From contig WTXD01000054.1 of assembly GCA_022496205.1 (NCBI GenBank), forward strand, positions 1-64,000: a stretch of 64,000 nt of DNA. Direction: 5' to 3'. This DNA is from Gloeopeniophorella convolvens (taxonomy: Eukaryota > Basidiomycota > Agaricomycetes > Russulales). The notes beneath the pieces were generated by a model. It saw only the letters and a list, made by a program, of their open reading frames with translations. It did not search any database and was not told the DNA's origin. Both the position numbers and the translations under genes were made by a program. This document shows positions 11,580 to 22,694 of this stretch, piece by piece; positions within the stretch are counted from its first letter, which is position 1, and the number at the start of each line of letters is the position of its first letter.

Positions 11580-11965
11580 CGCGTTCCGCGCTCGGACTCC
11601 CGAGCGGGCCGACTTCCCGGATCCTTTCCCGATACCCCTGCTAACTCTGGCTTTTGCCTCGTTCGGCCGCATCCTCCCTAGTTCCCGCATACAAAAATTG
11701 GCTCTCAGTCTCGCCTCTACTCAATGATGACGCGCAGAAAAACCACGCAATCAACGATGCAGTTGTGACGGACGCGCGGTCATTATAATAGGTTTCTCTT
11801 GTGTCTGGCCTTTTGTGCCCCAGCTCCCGAAAATCCATGTGATTGCCCCATTGTAAATATACTAAAACTACCATACAGTCGCGTAGTATAAAATGTAGTA
11901 TGTACAGGCTACGAATAGCAGCGTTTCCACATTTCACGTTGCCCTTTTCCCTTGCGCTCTCTTCA
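11580..11965 (+). repeat. Diverged direct repeat, copy 1
   Basis: Aligns along its length with 12335-12720. The strongest block is GTAGTATAAAATGTAGTATG (11891-11910) followed by a shared GCTACGAATA; further matches are CCCGGATCC near 11616, CTAGYTCCYGCAT near 11678 and TCTGGCCTTT near 11805. It contains a TATAAAA box, so it may be an LTR or a duplicated promoter. Inner boundaries are approximate. Confidence 0.7.
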
Positions 11966-12334
11966 CTCACCCTACTCCTTCTTGACTTCTTCGTGCCGCT
12001 GCGCGTCCTCGTTCCGGACCTCCGCATCGCACCATATATGGTATTTGGTATGCTCCCGTTGAATTGGTGTGATCTTATAGCGTGTTCAGATGTCGGGCAG
12101 GTGTTGGGTGATTTTGTGCGGATTTTGTGCGGACTCATTGCACTGACATTGCACTGCCTGGCGGGAGGATTGTCAAGGAGCGCGGGGGCCTTCAAGGCCT
12201 TAACTCTTTACTGGTGATCATGCATTCTCATATTGTCTGTTCTTCTCGCATCATACGTGGCCCACCTTCGTGCCCGGTGGCCGAGCGAAATCAATCTCGT
12301 GGCAGTGGGCAGAGTTGCGCGCGCCGCTGGCGTT

Positions 12335-12720
12335 GGAGCGCAAGTCGCGCTCCGCGGACTTTCCTCTGGACCGCTCTCCCGGATCCTTGCCTGGTGACCC
12401 CATTCACTCCTACCTTCGCCTCGCTCGCGCGCTTTCTCTCTAGCTCCTGCATGTAAATTTCGATACAGACTCCTGCCTTTGTATGTTGACGATGCGAAGC
12501 GAAACTATGTTGCCAATTGACGCATCTATGATGGGCGCGCGAGACTTTTAGTGTGTTTCTACTGTATCTGGCCTTTGTAGCTCCCGAAACTCCCCGGATT
12601 TCCCCAATGTGAATAGTCTATACTTCTCTGGTCTTGTAGTATAAAATGTAGTATGTACCCGCTACGAATATCAGCGCTTTCAAATTTCGCGGCTCCCTTC
12701 ATCTTCCCTCTTCGCAGTGA
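12335..12720 (+). repeat. Diverged direct repeat, copy 2
   Basis: Partner of 11580-11965, about 755 bp downstream in the same orientation, with the same TATAAAATGTAGTATGTAC block at about 12639-12657. Divergence is substantial (indels throughout), so the duplication is old. Confidence 0.7.
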
Positions 12721-13493
12721 GCTGCCTTGAGCTGCGGACACGAGGCTCATCCACGCAATGTACATATGGTGCGATCCGATCGGACAATCTGGGCCTTGTG
12801 TGTGTGTGTGTCACCGGAAGTAAACCCACAGGACGGCCGGAGATCCCCGGGTCGGTTGTGTGCATGCTACCGTGTAGTCAGAAAGCGTGTCGCGCGTCCA
12901 CGGCAATCACGGTTACGTTCCTTTTCTCGTTTGCCTCGACCGGCGGCCTGCGCAGCGGGACGAGAGGCTCTGGTGGGATATGCACGCGACTTGTATGTAC
13001 CCAGAGCATGAATGGACGCTGTGAGATACGAGTCAGTCGTCGGCGATGTCAAATGATAAACCCGAGCGGGGTTCCTGGACGGACGATCCGGTGCGCGGTC
13101 CCTCGATCCATGGGACGGGAGCATTCATGCAGTCTGACGTAGGCACTTGTATCGCGAGAACGGTGGGGTATGCGTTGAGGCATTGCGTGACGAGTCGTCC
13201 AGGCTCCGACGCGCCGACACTGCCCTGGTTGTCTGAAGTGTGATGTCTGCGAACCCGACACGTTGTCCTTCGGCATGCAGCCTTCTTAATTAGACACCAT
13301 AGTCGTTATGATATCGTCATGATACATCCGCTCATAAGGCTGCCTGTGGTGTGTATGTGGCGGTCTTCTTAAGCGACAATGTAAGACGACAATGGAAGGC
13401 GTAAATGAAAAACGCACCTTGCACTGCATTCTGAGTCCCCGTCCTTGATATTCGGTTCGGTGGGCGAGTATACCCTTCTTTTCAGATCCGACA
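12721..13493. other. No gene recognised; upstream flank of the Spt5-like gene
   Basis: Contains a short GT microsatellite (GTGTGTGTGTGT near 12798). No supported coding region or clear TATA box was found before the Spt5-like start. Confidence 0.45.
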
Positions 13494-16093
13494 ATGTCGT
13501 CCCACAGACCCGTACGTGAATTGTCGTACGCAGAGTGTTGGTTAACCCAAGATATTCAGGCCAGCATATTCTTAGACCTCGAGGCGCAGGTGGACGATCG
13601 GGAGAGCGAGGATGAGGTTGATGAGGACGATCTCAGTGCGTGGTGTTTTAAATTGCACGAACAAGACTGACAGGTCGTCCAGATGATTTCTTCGCAGACG
13701 ACTCTGTGGAAGAGGATGATGACGCTGGGCGTGTCCTCGACTCTGACAACGAGAACGAGGCGCTGTCCCGGGAGGCTGAGAACCTGGATAGCCGGGTTCG
13801 GGAGCTGGTCGGACGATATATGCGTCGCGATGGATATGGCGATCAGGTGCCTCAGCACCTACTCCACCCGACTTCCGCAGACCATGAGCTGTACATGGTC
13901 AAGGTCAAGGTGGGCCTATGACATGAAAGCTTGATGATCCGAGCGGTCGCTGAGGGTGTCACAGCTAGGACTTGAAGAGACGCTGGTTTCGAGGATCGCC
14001 TCGCGCTGCCTGTCCCCCACCGAGTCACGTCCGCCTCTCGCCGCAGCAGTGTTTGCGCGCAGAGGAATCCCGGGTCACCTCTTCATTGAAGGCCCATTGC
14101 CAGAGGTTGAACGGGCTCGTCGAGGTCTAGTCGGCTTCATGCTGGGCAAGCCGACTCTGGTTCCTCCGCACGAACGTGCCGCGCTCCTCGCAACACGGAG
14201 CCCAGTGGGAACTCTCGTGAAGGAGGGACGGTGGGTACAGTGTCTCGAGGGACTGTACCGAGGAGACACGGGTTATGTGTGTGAGTATGACCCTTCGTCA
14301 GATATTGATAGCGTGGTCACGCTAGTTCCGCGCGTCCCAGACAGCGCCATCTCTCGGTCGGACAGCGGGACCCGTGGACGACTGGCGCGTCCTGAACCGA
14401 AGGTGCGAACGGGCCCCGAACTCATCACTCTCCTCGGCCCGAGGAGGGTGAAAGAGGTCGATCCTGGCAGGTACAAGCTCCGGAGCGACATCTACCAAGA
14501 TGGCCTCGTCTTGAAGTCATTCCCCAGCCAATCACTTCGCATCCTAGAGGTTGTGCCTGCCGACATCGGTCCTTTCATCCTGGCGCCATGCATCCGGGAA
14601 CGATTCGACTTCAGCGGAGTCTTACTGCGACATGTGCAAGACTCGCTTGGAACGGGCGACCGGGTCATGGTTGAGAGAGGGAGCTTACAGGGTGTCACTG
14701 GCCGAATCACGACTCGGTCAGGGTCCGAAGCTACTGTGAAAGCCGAGGAGCCGGCTCTCATGAAGGATCGCGTCTTTCAGAGTCCTCTATGGGACCTCCG
14801 CCCCCTTTACTGCGCCGGTGACTTTGTCAGAGGGCGCTGGACTCCCGCGTATGGGATCATCGCGTTGATCAGCGAAGAAGATGGCGGTACGCTGACTTTC
14901 ATCGAGCCCAGGTCGGCCCTCATTGTAAGTCTTGTGAATATGTCATAGCGTCCAAACTGACACGCGTCTTACCCAGACCACCCTCCCTCAACACTTTGTA
15001 CGCTTCCATGACCCTACGAATCAATACCTGCGGATCATGGAAGGCACGTGGGTCAATTACGTGAACCCGCGTGACGTTCAGAAATGCAGTCGACGCGCCA
15101 AGGTGGTGTGGGAGCTAGATGGGCGAGCGCGTGTGTGGGATGAGGACCGGTGCGAGATGGTAAGCCCGTATTTCTGCGCTGTAGTCGAATTAGCCATGCT
15201 GAACCTTCGCAGTTGGAATTCCACGTAAAGGAGCTCAGTTTTGCCCAGATGCAGGACGAACGTGCCCAGACGCTGCCTCAACTCCAGGGCTACGTGGGCC
15301 ATCGGATCCTGGTCACCGTTGGCAACTGGAAGGGGTATGAAGGCGTCATCAAGGACGTAGACCAGTGCGGCCTGATTGTCGAATTCCAATCGAGGCTATA
15401 CCAGTACGGGACACGGCCGGAGAGAGTCTCCTGGGGGACATTCAAATTCCTGTGAGTGGTGCTTTGCGTGATGTGCAAGATAAGTTCATATTCTGCTATA
15501 GAATCGGCTCCAACCTGTACAAGGAAGCCCCGCTGGCGTCATCCTCCCTTCGCGCTGCCACGCCGCCACCTGATCCGGAGTTGATCCCAGAAAGGGAATC
15601 CACACCGATTGAGGAAGGCGAAGGTACGTCCAACCCAACTTTTGGTGTGATCATAGGACTGACCAAGCTTCGGGCTACGTCAGGCGCGAAATGGTTGTTG
15701 GATCTCGAGATGGCCCTTGTACTACGGGACTACATCATACCACTAGACTTCAAGGGGGTCCCAGAGTCAAGCAGCGCATGGACCTACAGAGATCTCGGTG
15801 CTCGCACAGTGCGAGGGACTCCGACAGTGGAACTGGGAGAAGGTGAAGTGGTTGTCTCCGTGGTACACCGCAAACGAAGGAGAGAGATCGCCATCGATCC
15901 CCGACATCTAACCCCATGGAAACCGGCCCCAGGAAACAAGGCGGCCATTGTGACGCGCCCATACACTGGCATGACCGGACGTGTTGTATCCTACGATGGG
16001 GATACATGTGTTATGAAGATGGGAGAAGGGACTAGCCATGAGTGGCCAATTACGGTGCAGGCGAAGGACGTTGTGACCATCCTAGAGTACTAG
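13494..16093 (+). CDS. Spt5-like transcription elongation factor paralogue (NGN + KOW)
   Basis: Six exons (13494-13635, 13674-13909, 13965-14924, 14977-15159, 15213-15451, 15502-16093) give 783 residues in phase. The layout is Spt5: an acidic N-terminus (DDRESEDEVDEDD, VEEDDDAG), an NGN domain (AVFARRGIPGHLFIEG ... GKPTLVPPHER), then KOW motifs at GRWVQCLEGLYRGDTGYV, LGTGDRVMVERGSLQGVTG, GHRILVTVGNWKGYEGVI and AAIVTRPYTGMTGRV. Spt5 binds Spt4 and RNA polymerase II and keeps it processive. This protein lacks a C-terminal heptad-like repeat region, so it is probably one of the Spt5-like paralogues seen in mushroom genomes and not the housekeeping gene. The first intron is only 38 nt, the weakest splice call. 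No stop interrupts the frame. Confidence 0.85.
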
Positions 16094-16769
16094 AGTTTTC
16101 GCGTGTATGTCCGTTGTCTCCCGGCGGGAGGCGCGTCTGTCATCTGTGACTACACACGCGTCAATTGGAGACTATCGCAAGCACCAAGGGATTTCCATGG
16201 AATCGATTGTCACTGCTCTACCGTCTGACCAAGTCTACTAACGAGTCCACCGGACTTGCAGTCTGCACAGTCAACGACGACTGTGCAGCTTGTGTGCAGC
16301 CGCAAGCTAGTGGTGTGATGATCTTACCTAAGGTCCACAGGGTCCGGCCGGACTGCTGGAGCGTGGCTATCGGGACTGGGTACGTTTATGGTCATATAAA
16401 GGGAACACATTCACGCGGCGATGTAGTCACATGGCAATGATGAAGATTGGCCCGGGCATCATGCAGACGAGCTTCGGTTGCCCACTCAACGATCCCACCC
16501 TCGAACACTGACTGCCACAACAGGCAGCCAGTAGGTGCTTGAGTGCCGGTGGTCCGATGACGTACATAAGCAGAGAGGGGACGATGAGAGGGGGTCACCC
16601 GATGGGACCCGCAGAAAGCAGACACCGAGAGCAGGGCTTCGGCGATGTGAGCACATGGCAAGTATATGGTGCACAGCTGGCCGCATGGTACCCAATCATA
16701 GGTATATGCAATTCACAGACAGGTAATCTAGATAACCCCTGCTGCCGATCGATCGACGATTGTTTTCTC
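16094..16769. other. No gene recognised
   Basis: 3' flank of the Spt5-like gene. Short open frames only. Confidence 0.5.
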
Positions 16770-17040
16770 TGAAGATATTCGGAGATCTCTCGAGTGAAAC
16801 AAGAACATGGGTTTTGACCGCCTGCGGAGGCAAAGTCTGGGTCCCGGTTTTGCGAGAGAGATATCTAGAGATATCTCCGCGATATATCTGAAGATCACGA
16901 TCATGAAACCAAGGTATGGAAATCAGATCCTGAAGATCTCTAAAAATATCGCGATATCTTGCGATATATCGCGGGATATCGCGATATCTTGTGATATCTT
17001 GCAAGATATCGCAAGATCTCGTGACCGAAACAAGGGGAAA
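16770..17040. repeat. GATATC-rich palindromic repeat cluster
   Basis: Dense overlapping short palindromes: GATATC, GAGATATCTC-like blocks, CGCGATATATCGCG-like blocks and AGATCT, most concentrated at 16855-17022. Each can pair with many others, so single strands would form extensive hairpins. Both strands are open in some frames as low-complexity RDISRDI-type peptides, which I regard as incidental. It abuts the truncated end of the LINE fragment. Confidence 0.85.
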
Positions 17041-18410
17041 GTGTATTTTGTCCATCACGGTCAGCTATAATCATCGCCCCAGCAGCCAGGGCCGCCATCT
17101 CCGCATCAAATATGGTGGCGGACGTCCCGAGGGACCGCGCCGTGTTGGCCGTTTCCGCTCCTTGGAAGAAGACGGTCGCGCTGTAGCCCGAGTGCATGAC
17201 TGAATCCCCGTCCGGGTCAAAACGGGAGCCGTCTGTGAAGATAAAGAGCGAGTTTGATAAGCGATCAATGGAGTCGGCTTTGAGCCGGAGTACGTAAGGT
17301 TTGCATGCGTCGCCACGGTAGGTATTTGTATCGATGATGAGACGTTTACCCCAATTGTTACCTCGAGCCCATGGGGGCGCGGCGTATAGGTTGAGGCATT
17401 CGCCCCCTTGCGCGACTCTGGCGGCTAGTCAGGTGAGGGTTGTTTGAATAGGTCGGGAGCGGGGGATGGTAATGGCGAGCGGCGGTTCGCCGTCCTCCCA
17501 GATGCCCCATTCGTTGCCGAGCCGAGTGAGGAGTTGGGATTTTGCGTCGAGTTTGGAGAGGCGAAGTGCCATGTTGCTGACGAGCATCTCTAGACGTAAG
17601 TCCATGGGGAGAATACCCGCCAGCATCTGTAAAGGTTCAGTGGGCGTTGTGCGGAATGCGCCCATTGTGAGTCTGATGCTGTCATTCATGGCGGTTTGGA
17701 GGGAGCGGATGAGCGTTTTTTGTCCTGTGCCCCGGTACCAGACCGGGGCAGCGTATGTTGGGACAGGGAGAATGATGCCGTTGATGGCTAGCCTCCAGTT
17801 GGCGAGGTCTAGCCCGCAGATTGAGTTGCCTAATATGCGCAGCGCGTTAATTGAGCTTTTGGCGCGCGTGCACATGATCTTCACGTGTTGGTCGAACTTG
17901 AGGGTTGAGTCGAAATAGATGCCGAGGTATCTCACGCATGTTGACGCGCGGATGGTGATGTCAGCGTTCTTTTTCGGAGACCAGACTTTGAGCGCCTTAG
18001 GTAAGGTCGCGCGGCTCCAGGGTTTCCTAAAAAAGATGAGTTCGCTTTTGGACTCCTCGATTTGGAGCCCAGCTCGCGTAAGCCAGTCAAGGCAGTCAGC
18101 GTAAGCGTCTCGTAGTAGGAGTTTGACACGGGTGAAGTCTGAGCCGCAAGCGAATATGTTACCATCGTCCATGTACATGCTGAGAGAGGTGTTCGCCCAC
18201 TTCCTCCCGATGTGGAGTAGTGGGGACGCGTAGATGATGGATAGGACGGGTGAGAGCGGGGAGCCTTGCGGCGTCCCCACTGCCAGGTCTATCGGGTCGC
18301 CCGTGTACCCGTTGAAGCGAAGTCTGACTTTGCGGTCTGCGAGGAAAGATTTGGTCGCGGTTCTGACCTCACAGGACCAAGTGCGGTGGTTGTTCTGCTG
18401 CACCGGGCCG
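17041..18410 (-). mobile_element. Non-LTR retrotransposon fragment (Tad1-like): RT plus RNase H
   Basis: The main open frame (17429-18403, 324 residues) has LINE-type reverse transcriptase motifs: GTPQGSPLSPVLS, then YMDDGNIFACG, then YLGIYFDSTLKFDQH. Downstream, across stops, a ribonuclease H segment (IFTDGSR, GYSATVF, ATIFDAEMAALA) runs to about 17060, where it is cut by the GATATC cluster. The endonuclease and the N-terminal half of RT are absent, consistent with the 5' truncation typical of LINE copies. RT followed by RNase H fits the Tad1 clade of fungi. Not functional. Confidence 0.88.
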
Positions 18411-18723
18411 ACGCGAAGCGGCTACATAATAACAGACTATCTATCTACCCGCTCCGCAAACCCTACCAACGCGCCGACTCGGTACTCTAGGCCAGAGCTT
18501 GTGACAGTAGGCACAGTAGCGGGATTTCATTCTTATTCTCCGGACCTCCTCAGTATCTCGCTACGTATTCAGTCTGGTAATGTACAGCCAACCACAGCTC
18601 CATTGAATTGTCTCAAACTGCCAATAACATCACGTGCGGGGGAGGCTACATACTTCGCCTTGGATCGTGCTTCTAACCATATCAGAGAGATGTCATCACG
18701 GGGAGATAGTAGCTCACCTTTCT
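18411..18723. other. No gene recognised
   Basis: Between the LINE fragment and the 3' end of the family-X gene. Nothing supported. Confidence 0.5.
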
Positions 18724-19670
18724 TCACCCCTGCCGAGGAAAGAGGGCGCACCGCGACAGCTGGATAATCGGCTGCCAGCGGTCCAACCCGATATTGACGA
18801 TCCCGACTACGTTGACTTCGTCCCGCGTAATGGCGTTAGGACCGATCGCCCACATCTCTTGCCCGCGTTCCGGGGTTAGCCCGCATGATAACTGAAAAGA
18901 CAGTTTCGGTAATCTATGTGCGACCATCGACGAAGAGATTATACGCACCTGCAGGAACTGATCGACGGCTCGCGCGGTCTGATAAAGTAAGCTATTTCCG
19001 ACAGCCTCCCATCCACTGTTAACTTTGGATTCTAGCATGATGGCAACGTCCACCCTGGTAGTCCAATCCGAATATCCTGGCCACTGGGGTGCATGTCAAA
19101 CGACCGTGTTCCTCTAACATGGGAATCATGTGCACTTACGGCTATATGAATATGTATAGACCTCCTTTTGTCGAGGTTTGTACCCGCGCTCCCCCCAAGG
19201 CGAAGGTGATTATCACGTTCAGTCTTTCCCAAAATACTGGTAATGTTGGAGCCAGAACTGTGATCAGGGCCGTAGAAATAGACAGGGAATTTGAGAGGAG
19301 CATTGGCGACGTCTTGCGCGTGCTGGAGGGGGTCGGTGGGCTCGAACAATCTTTGGCGTACGATAGTCCCTTGAGGGCCAAGTCCGATTGAGTGATCCAG
19401 CGCCCGCTGTGTGTAGGCGTTCGCCCCGCTCTTGGGGTCATGCGCTAGAGACAGCGCAGGCAGCGATTCCATGTTGGTCGTAACATACCACCCTCCCTTC
19501 TTGTATGTTACGCCGTAGTACCTCATTGGAGGGGTGGTCGGTGGGGCCCTGAGAAGCTGGGCGAAATAGCGTTCTGCTACAGAAACGTGATATGTCTTCG
19601 CGATGAAGCCATACCCCATGATGTCCTTGGAGACATCGGCGGGTTGGAATCCAGAAGGGGTGGTCTGCAT
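18724..19670 (-). CDS. Uncharacterised Agaricomycete family 'X', left copy
   Basis: Three exons on the minus strand (19140-19670, 18949-19083, 18724-18891) give 277 residues with clean GT-AG introns in phase. Landmarks: SVAERYFAQLL, GGWYVTTNMESLP, GLGPQGTIVRQRL, the exon-2 WPGYSDW, ARAVDQFLQ, and the C-terminal ITRDEVNVVGIVNIGLDRWQPIIQLSR. I remember similar uncharacterised proteins (WPGY...RSVDxFL...GIxRxDV) from mushroom genomes but know no function. No signal peptide or membrane segment. A second copy, with its promoter, lies at 63673 on the other strand. A TATA box sits about 41 nt upstream of the ATG. Confidence 0.75.
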
Positions 19671-19950
19671 AGCTGGTGAATATGGGACCTTAGCGACGAG
19701 GGGATCAGGTTATATACCCTAGGTGCTGGGCTTTCCACAAGGTCTCTCGTACTTTGTTGGGGAGGCGTGTATGTCGCTTTTTGCATGGACTACACGAGTG
19801 TGGAACAGACGTAGGACTAAATTTCGTGCGTGTCCAGGAAGAAGGGACTGCGCATTGCAACGGGGACAAGGCGCGATCGTGTCAAAGCACCAAGAAAGCG
19901 GAGATAAAACTAAGCATGGTCACATCGCCCCAGCCACAAGTCTCAGAGTA
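19671..19950 (-). promoter_or_regulatory. Conserved promoter of the left family-X gene
   Basis: On the minus strand: CTTGGTGCTTTGACACGA, then TTCTTCCTGGACAC, TGCAAAAAGCGAYATACACG, CTTGTGGAAAG, CCAGCACC and GGGTATATAAC. The same blocks in the same order precede the right copy (63440-63640). The TATA box is at 19711-19717. Confidence 0.75.
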
Positions 19951-20562
19951 GAGGGTCCAGGATAATTCCACGACCAGCGTGTCCTAAAAAGTATGAGATG
20001 CAAAGTGACGACAAGTGGCCTTTAATTCTTCTAGACATAGACGAGGAAATGAGACAAGTCCTCGGCGGATGGAAAGGTTGAGTCGAATCTTGGTCGAATT
20101 ATCCGTAGCTGCCAGGGAATAGGAGCCCGAAATGCCTGGTTGGTACTGTGGACGAACAACCATTCCACAGAGGAGAAATCGAGGCGCATTGTGGGAGGAT
20201 GGGGGAGAGCAAGCCATGTTTCGAACCGAGTTCCCGTTCATGGTGGTGGCAGTCATCCAAGCGGGACGTGCCCGGTGGTGCTGGTAGGTTCCGGCAGGTG
20301 CCGCCGGTGCTGCAGTGCGTCGCAATTACATAATTGATGTTACGCAATAACAGAGAGTACTTACACTTCGACCTCGAGGCTCCGCCCAACTGAAGGCTCC
20401 TCGTATCATCACACTTCCGTCGAGGCTTCAAATTTGCCGCCGAATTTTTCTCCCTATACATCGATACCCAGATACCAAATAGAAACCCAGGAGGAACACC
20501 AGGGACGCTTGTTGCGCGCGCCTCCCTCCCACAGTCGGACTTTACTCTACGCCTTCAGCGAT
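19951..20562. other. No gene recognised; divergent intergenic region
   Basis: Lies upstream of both the minus-strand family-X gene and the plus-strand rhodanese gene. Open frames at 19984-20461 (minus) show no family features. Confidence 0.45.
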
Positions 20563-21576
20563 ATGACCGGCTCTTCGGCAAGTTCCTCGCCCACCTCCTA
20601 CGGCGTCTCCCCAGCTGTCGAAGGTCCATTCCAAGCTTTTCATCGCGAAGCGCTCTCCGTCAGCAGTGCCACAACGCCGGTGTTCTCGCCCGTGGATCGC
20701 AAGGAAGATGACACCGCATCCTTGCGCACGCTCGACGATGTCCGCGACCAGGTCGCCTCGCGGCTTGCCGTCCGCGCCATCCGCAAGCTGAAGACGGTCG
20801 ACGACACCCGCTATGCGGTGTCGCTGACACTCTCCAAGAGCGATGATGCGGGCTTCCTGCGCCTCGTCGCGGCGCATCTCCAGCGCGTCCTGGGGGATAG
20901 AGCCCACCTCATGGCGATCGCGACGACCGGCACGGGCGACACCTCGCTCGCAATCTGTGGCACTGACCCCGTGCAGGTGCAGCGCGCGGCGCTGCTCTCG
21001 ACCTCCAAGTTCATGGGCCACATCTTGCCGCTGGCGGAGCAGGACGAGGGCGGCACGGTGTGGCTTGCGCGCGTGCGCGAGCTCGCCTGGACCGCGTACG
21101 ACGAGACGGCGCTGTGGGACGTCCTACACAAGTGCGCGCAGCAGCTGGCCGACCCGTCGCGGCCGCCTCCTGGATCGCGTGGCATCGACGAGATGCTCGC
21201 GGAGGCACGCACGCGTCTGCAGCGCGTCACGCCTCGGCAGGCACTTGACGAGCTCCAGGACACGAGCCTGGCGGTCCCCGTGTTACTTGTCGACATCCGC
21301 CCGGCTGCACAGCGCGCCACGCACGGAGGGATCCCTGGTGCCATGATCATCGAACGGAACGTATTGGAGTGGCGGTTCGATCCACGGTCGTTGGACGGGC
21401 GGTTGGACATCGCGACGCGATACGATCTGAGGGTCATCATCTTTTGTCAGGAAGGCTATACCAGTTCATTGGCCGCCGCGTCGCTGCAGGATATTGGATT
21501 GCTGAACGCGACGGATATGCGCGGAGGGTTCAAAGCTTGGAAGGACGAGGGTTTCCCGGTGCAACTCGAGCCATAG
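20563..21576 (+). CDS. Rhodanese-domain protein
   Basis: The C-terminal ~110 residues form a rhodanese homology domain: VLLVDIRPAAQRATHGGIPGAM, NVLEWRFDP, then the active-site loop IIFCQEGYTSSLAA with the catalytic cysteine of the CxxGxxS type, and GGFKAWKDEGFPV at the end. Such domains transfer sulfur or, when single, often serve other thiol chemistry. The N-terminal ~215 residues (TLDDVRDQVASRLAVRAIRK, AHLMAIATTGTGDTS) are unrecognised. I take the ATG at 20563: the frame is open further upstream, but no ATG occurs there. No intron is needed. Confidence 0.85.
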   Translation: MTGSSASSSPTSYGVSPAVEGPFQAFHREALSVSSATTPVFSPVDRKEDDTASLRTLDDVRDQVASRLAVRAIRKLKTVDDTRYAVSLTLSKSDDAGFLRLVAAHLQRVLGDRAHLMAIATTGTGDTSLAICGTDPVQVQRAALLSTSKFMGHILPLAEQDEGGTVWLARVRELAWTAYDETALWDVLHKCAQQLADPSRPPPGSRGIDEMLAEARTRLQRVTPRQALDELQDTSLAVPVLLVDIRPAAQRATHGGIPGAMIIERNVLEWRFDPRSLDGRLDIATRYDLRVIIFCQEGYTSSLAAASLQDIGLLNATDMRGGFKAWKDEGFPVQLEP

Positions 21577-22694
21577 CACTCGGTGCGTGTGCATTGTCTC
21601 CGCCACTACGACCATGCTGAGTTGGCTCCTGCGGGTTCAAGGCGTGCGTCGGAGCAGTAGTAGTCCTGATTCTTGTTTGAGATGTGGTGTGTTGAATCAA
21701 CCGCTCCCTCTCCTTTTCGGTGCTTATGGAACGTCAGCTTTCTTTTGTTGTCTTGCTTTGGTACAGAGAGGCCGCATGTGAATCATTCATGCGTTATCCA
21801 TACACATCCGCCCTTCACGGATTCGGAAACAAAGAGGGGCGATACGTTGCCGGGTTGCTATCAGATGGTACTGATCCGGGGCGACACCTTCCTTGCGACA
21901 CTGATTAGGGCTCTGGTGCTCATGCACGAGGCTGTTCATCATGGACGATTTCCCTCACGAGTCATGGATAACGGGCGCCACGCTGCATTCCTTGGGGATA
22001 GGAGCCGGGCGCTCTTCCTTTGACAAAGCGAAGTCCAAGGAACAGAACCGTGCATTACGTGGTTCCATCTCTTCGCGATGCTCGCAGTCGGCTCACTGGT
22101 CTTCTGCTCGCTTGGCGCGGCGCGTAGCGAGAGCACGTCGGACGCCCTCAGACAGGTTGCGCCTGAGCCTCTCAGGGCCGAGTCACGGGATGGGCGCTCT
22201 GATCACGCGCCGGCGGAACACCGGAGCCGACGACTTCCAAATATGGGTCGCGTGCCGAGGGGGCGTGTCCGGGACAATCGAGGTCCGACATCGCCCCTCC
22301 GTTCCACGCCTCCATCATCACCCACAGCGCCGTGCGGACAGCCCCAAGCCACGCATTCATTCGCGGCCTCTTCGGGTCGTCTAACACGTGCATTCCGGTA
22401 TAAAGCATCTCTCAGCTGACCCAGACGGGCCCCTTCGCTTTACACCCCGCTGTTCGGTCTTCTGTGGCAAGTCTGCGCTTTGACCAATAATTTTCAAACT
22501 TGTGGAATTGGTGCTGCCACATCAGCGTGCGACCATTTTGGGCCTACAATAAGTACAAGCGTCGAGCCCTGAGCTTTATAACAGCCACACCGTCGTGACA
22601 CAAGGAAATCGCCACCTCAACTCCCCACTGAGATCGCTCCACCCTTGTCGCAACTCCCGCCACACTCGCCTTAAATACCCAACACTCTCCACGA
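21577..22694. other. No gene recognised
   Basis: Several overlapping short open frames on both strands (for example 22078-22419 on +) show no domain and no splice-linked extension. A short AT-rich tract (AAATACCC, about 22671) precedes the next gene's ATG. Confidence 0.45.

Noticed and set aside
16696..17070. Coding regions in the GATATC cluster
   Set aside because: The open frames are low-complexity RDISRDI-type peptides on both strands, a by-product of palindromic repeats without TAA or TAG.
20811..21440. 209-residue minus-strand frame opposite the rhodanese gene
   Set aside because: Explained by codon bias on the opposite strand; no domain.
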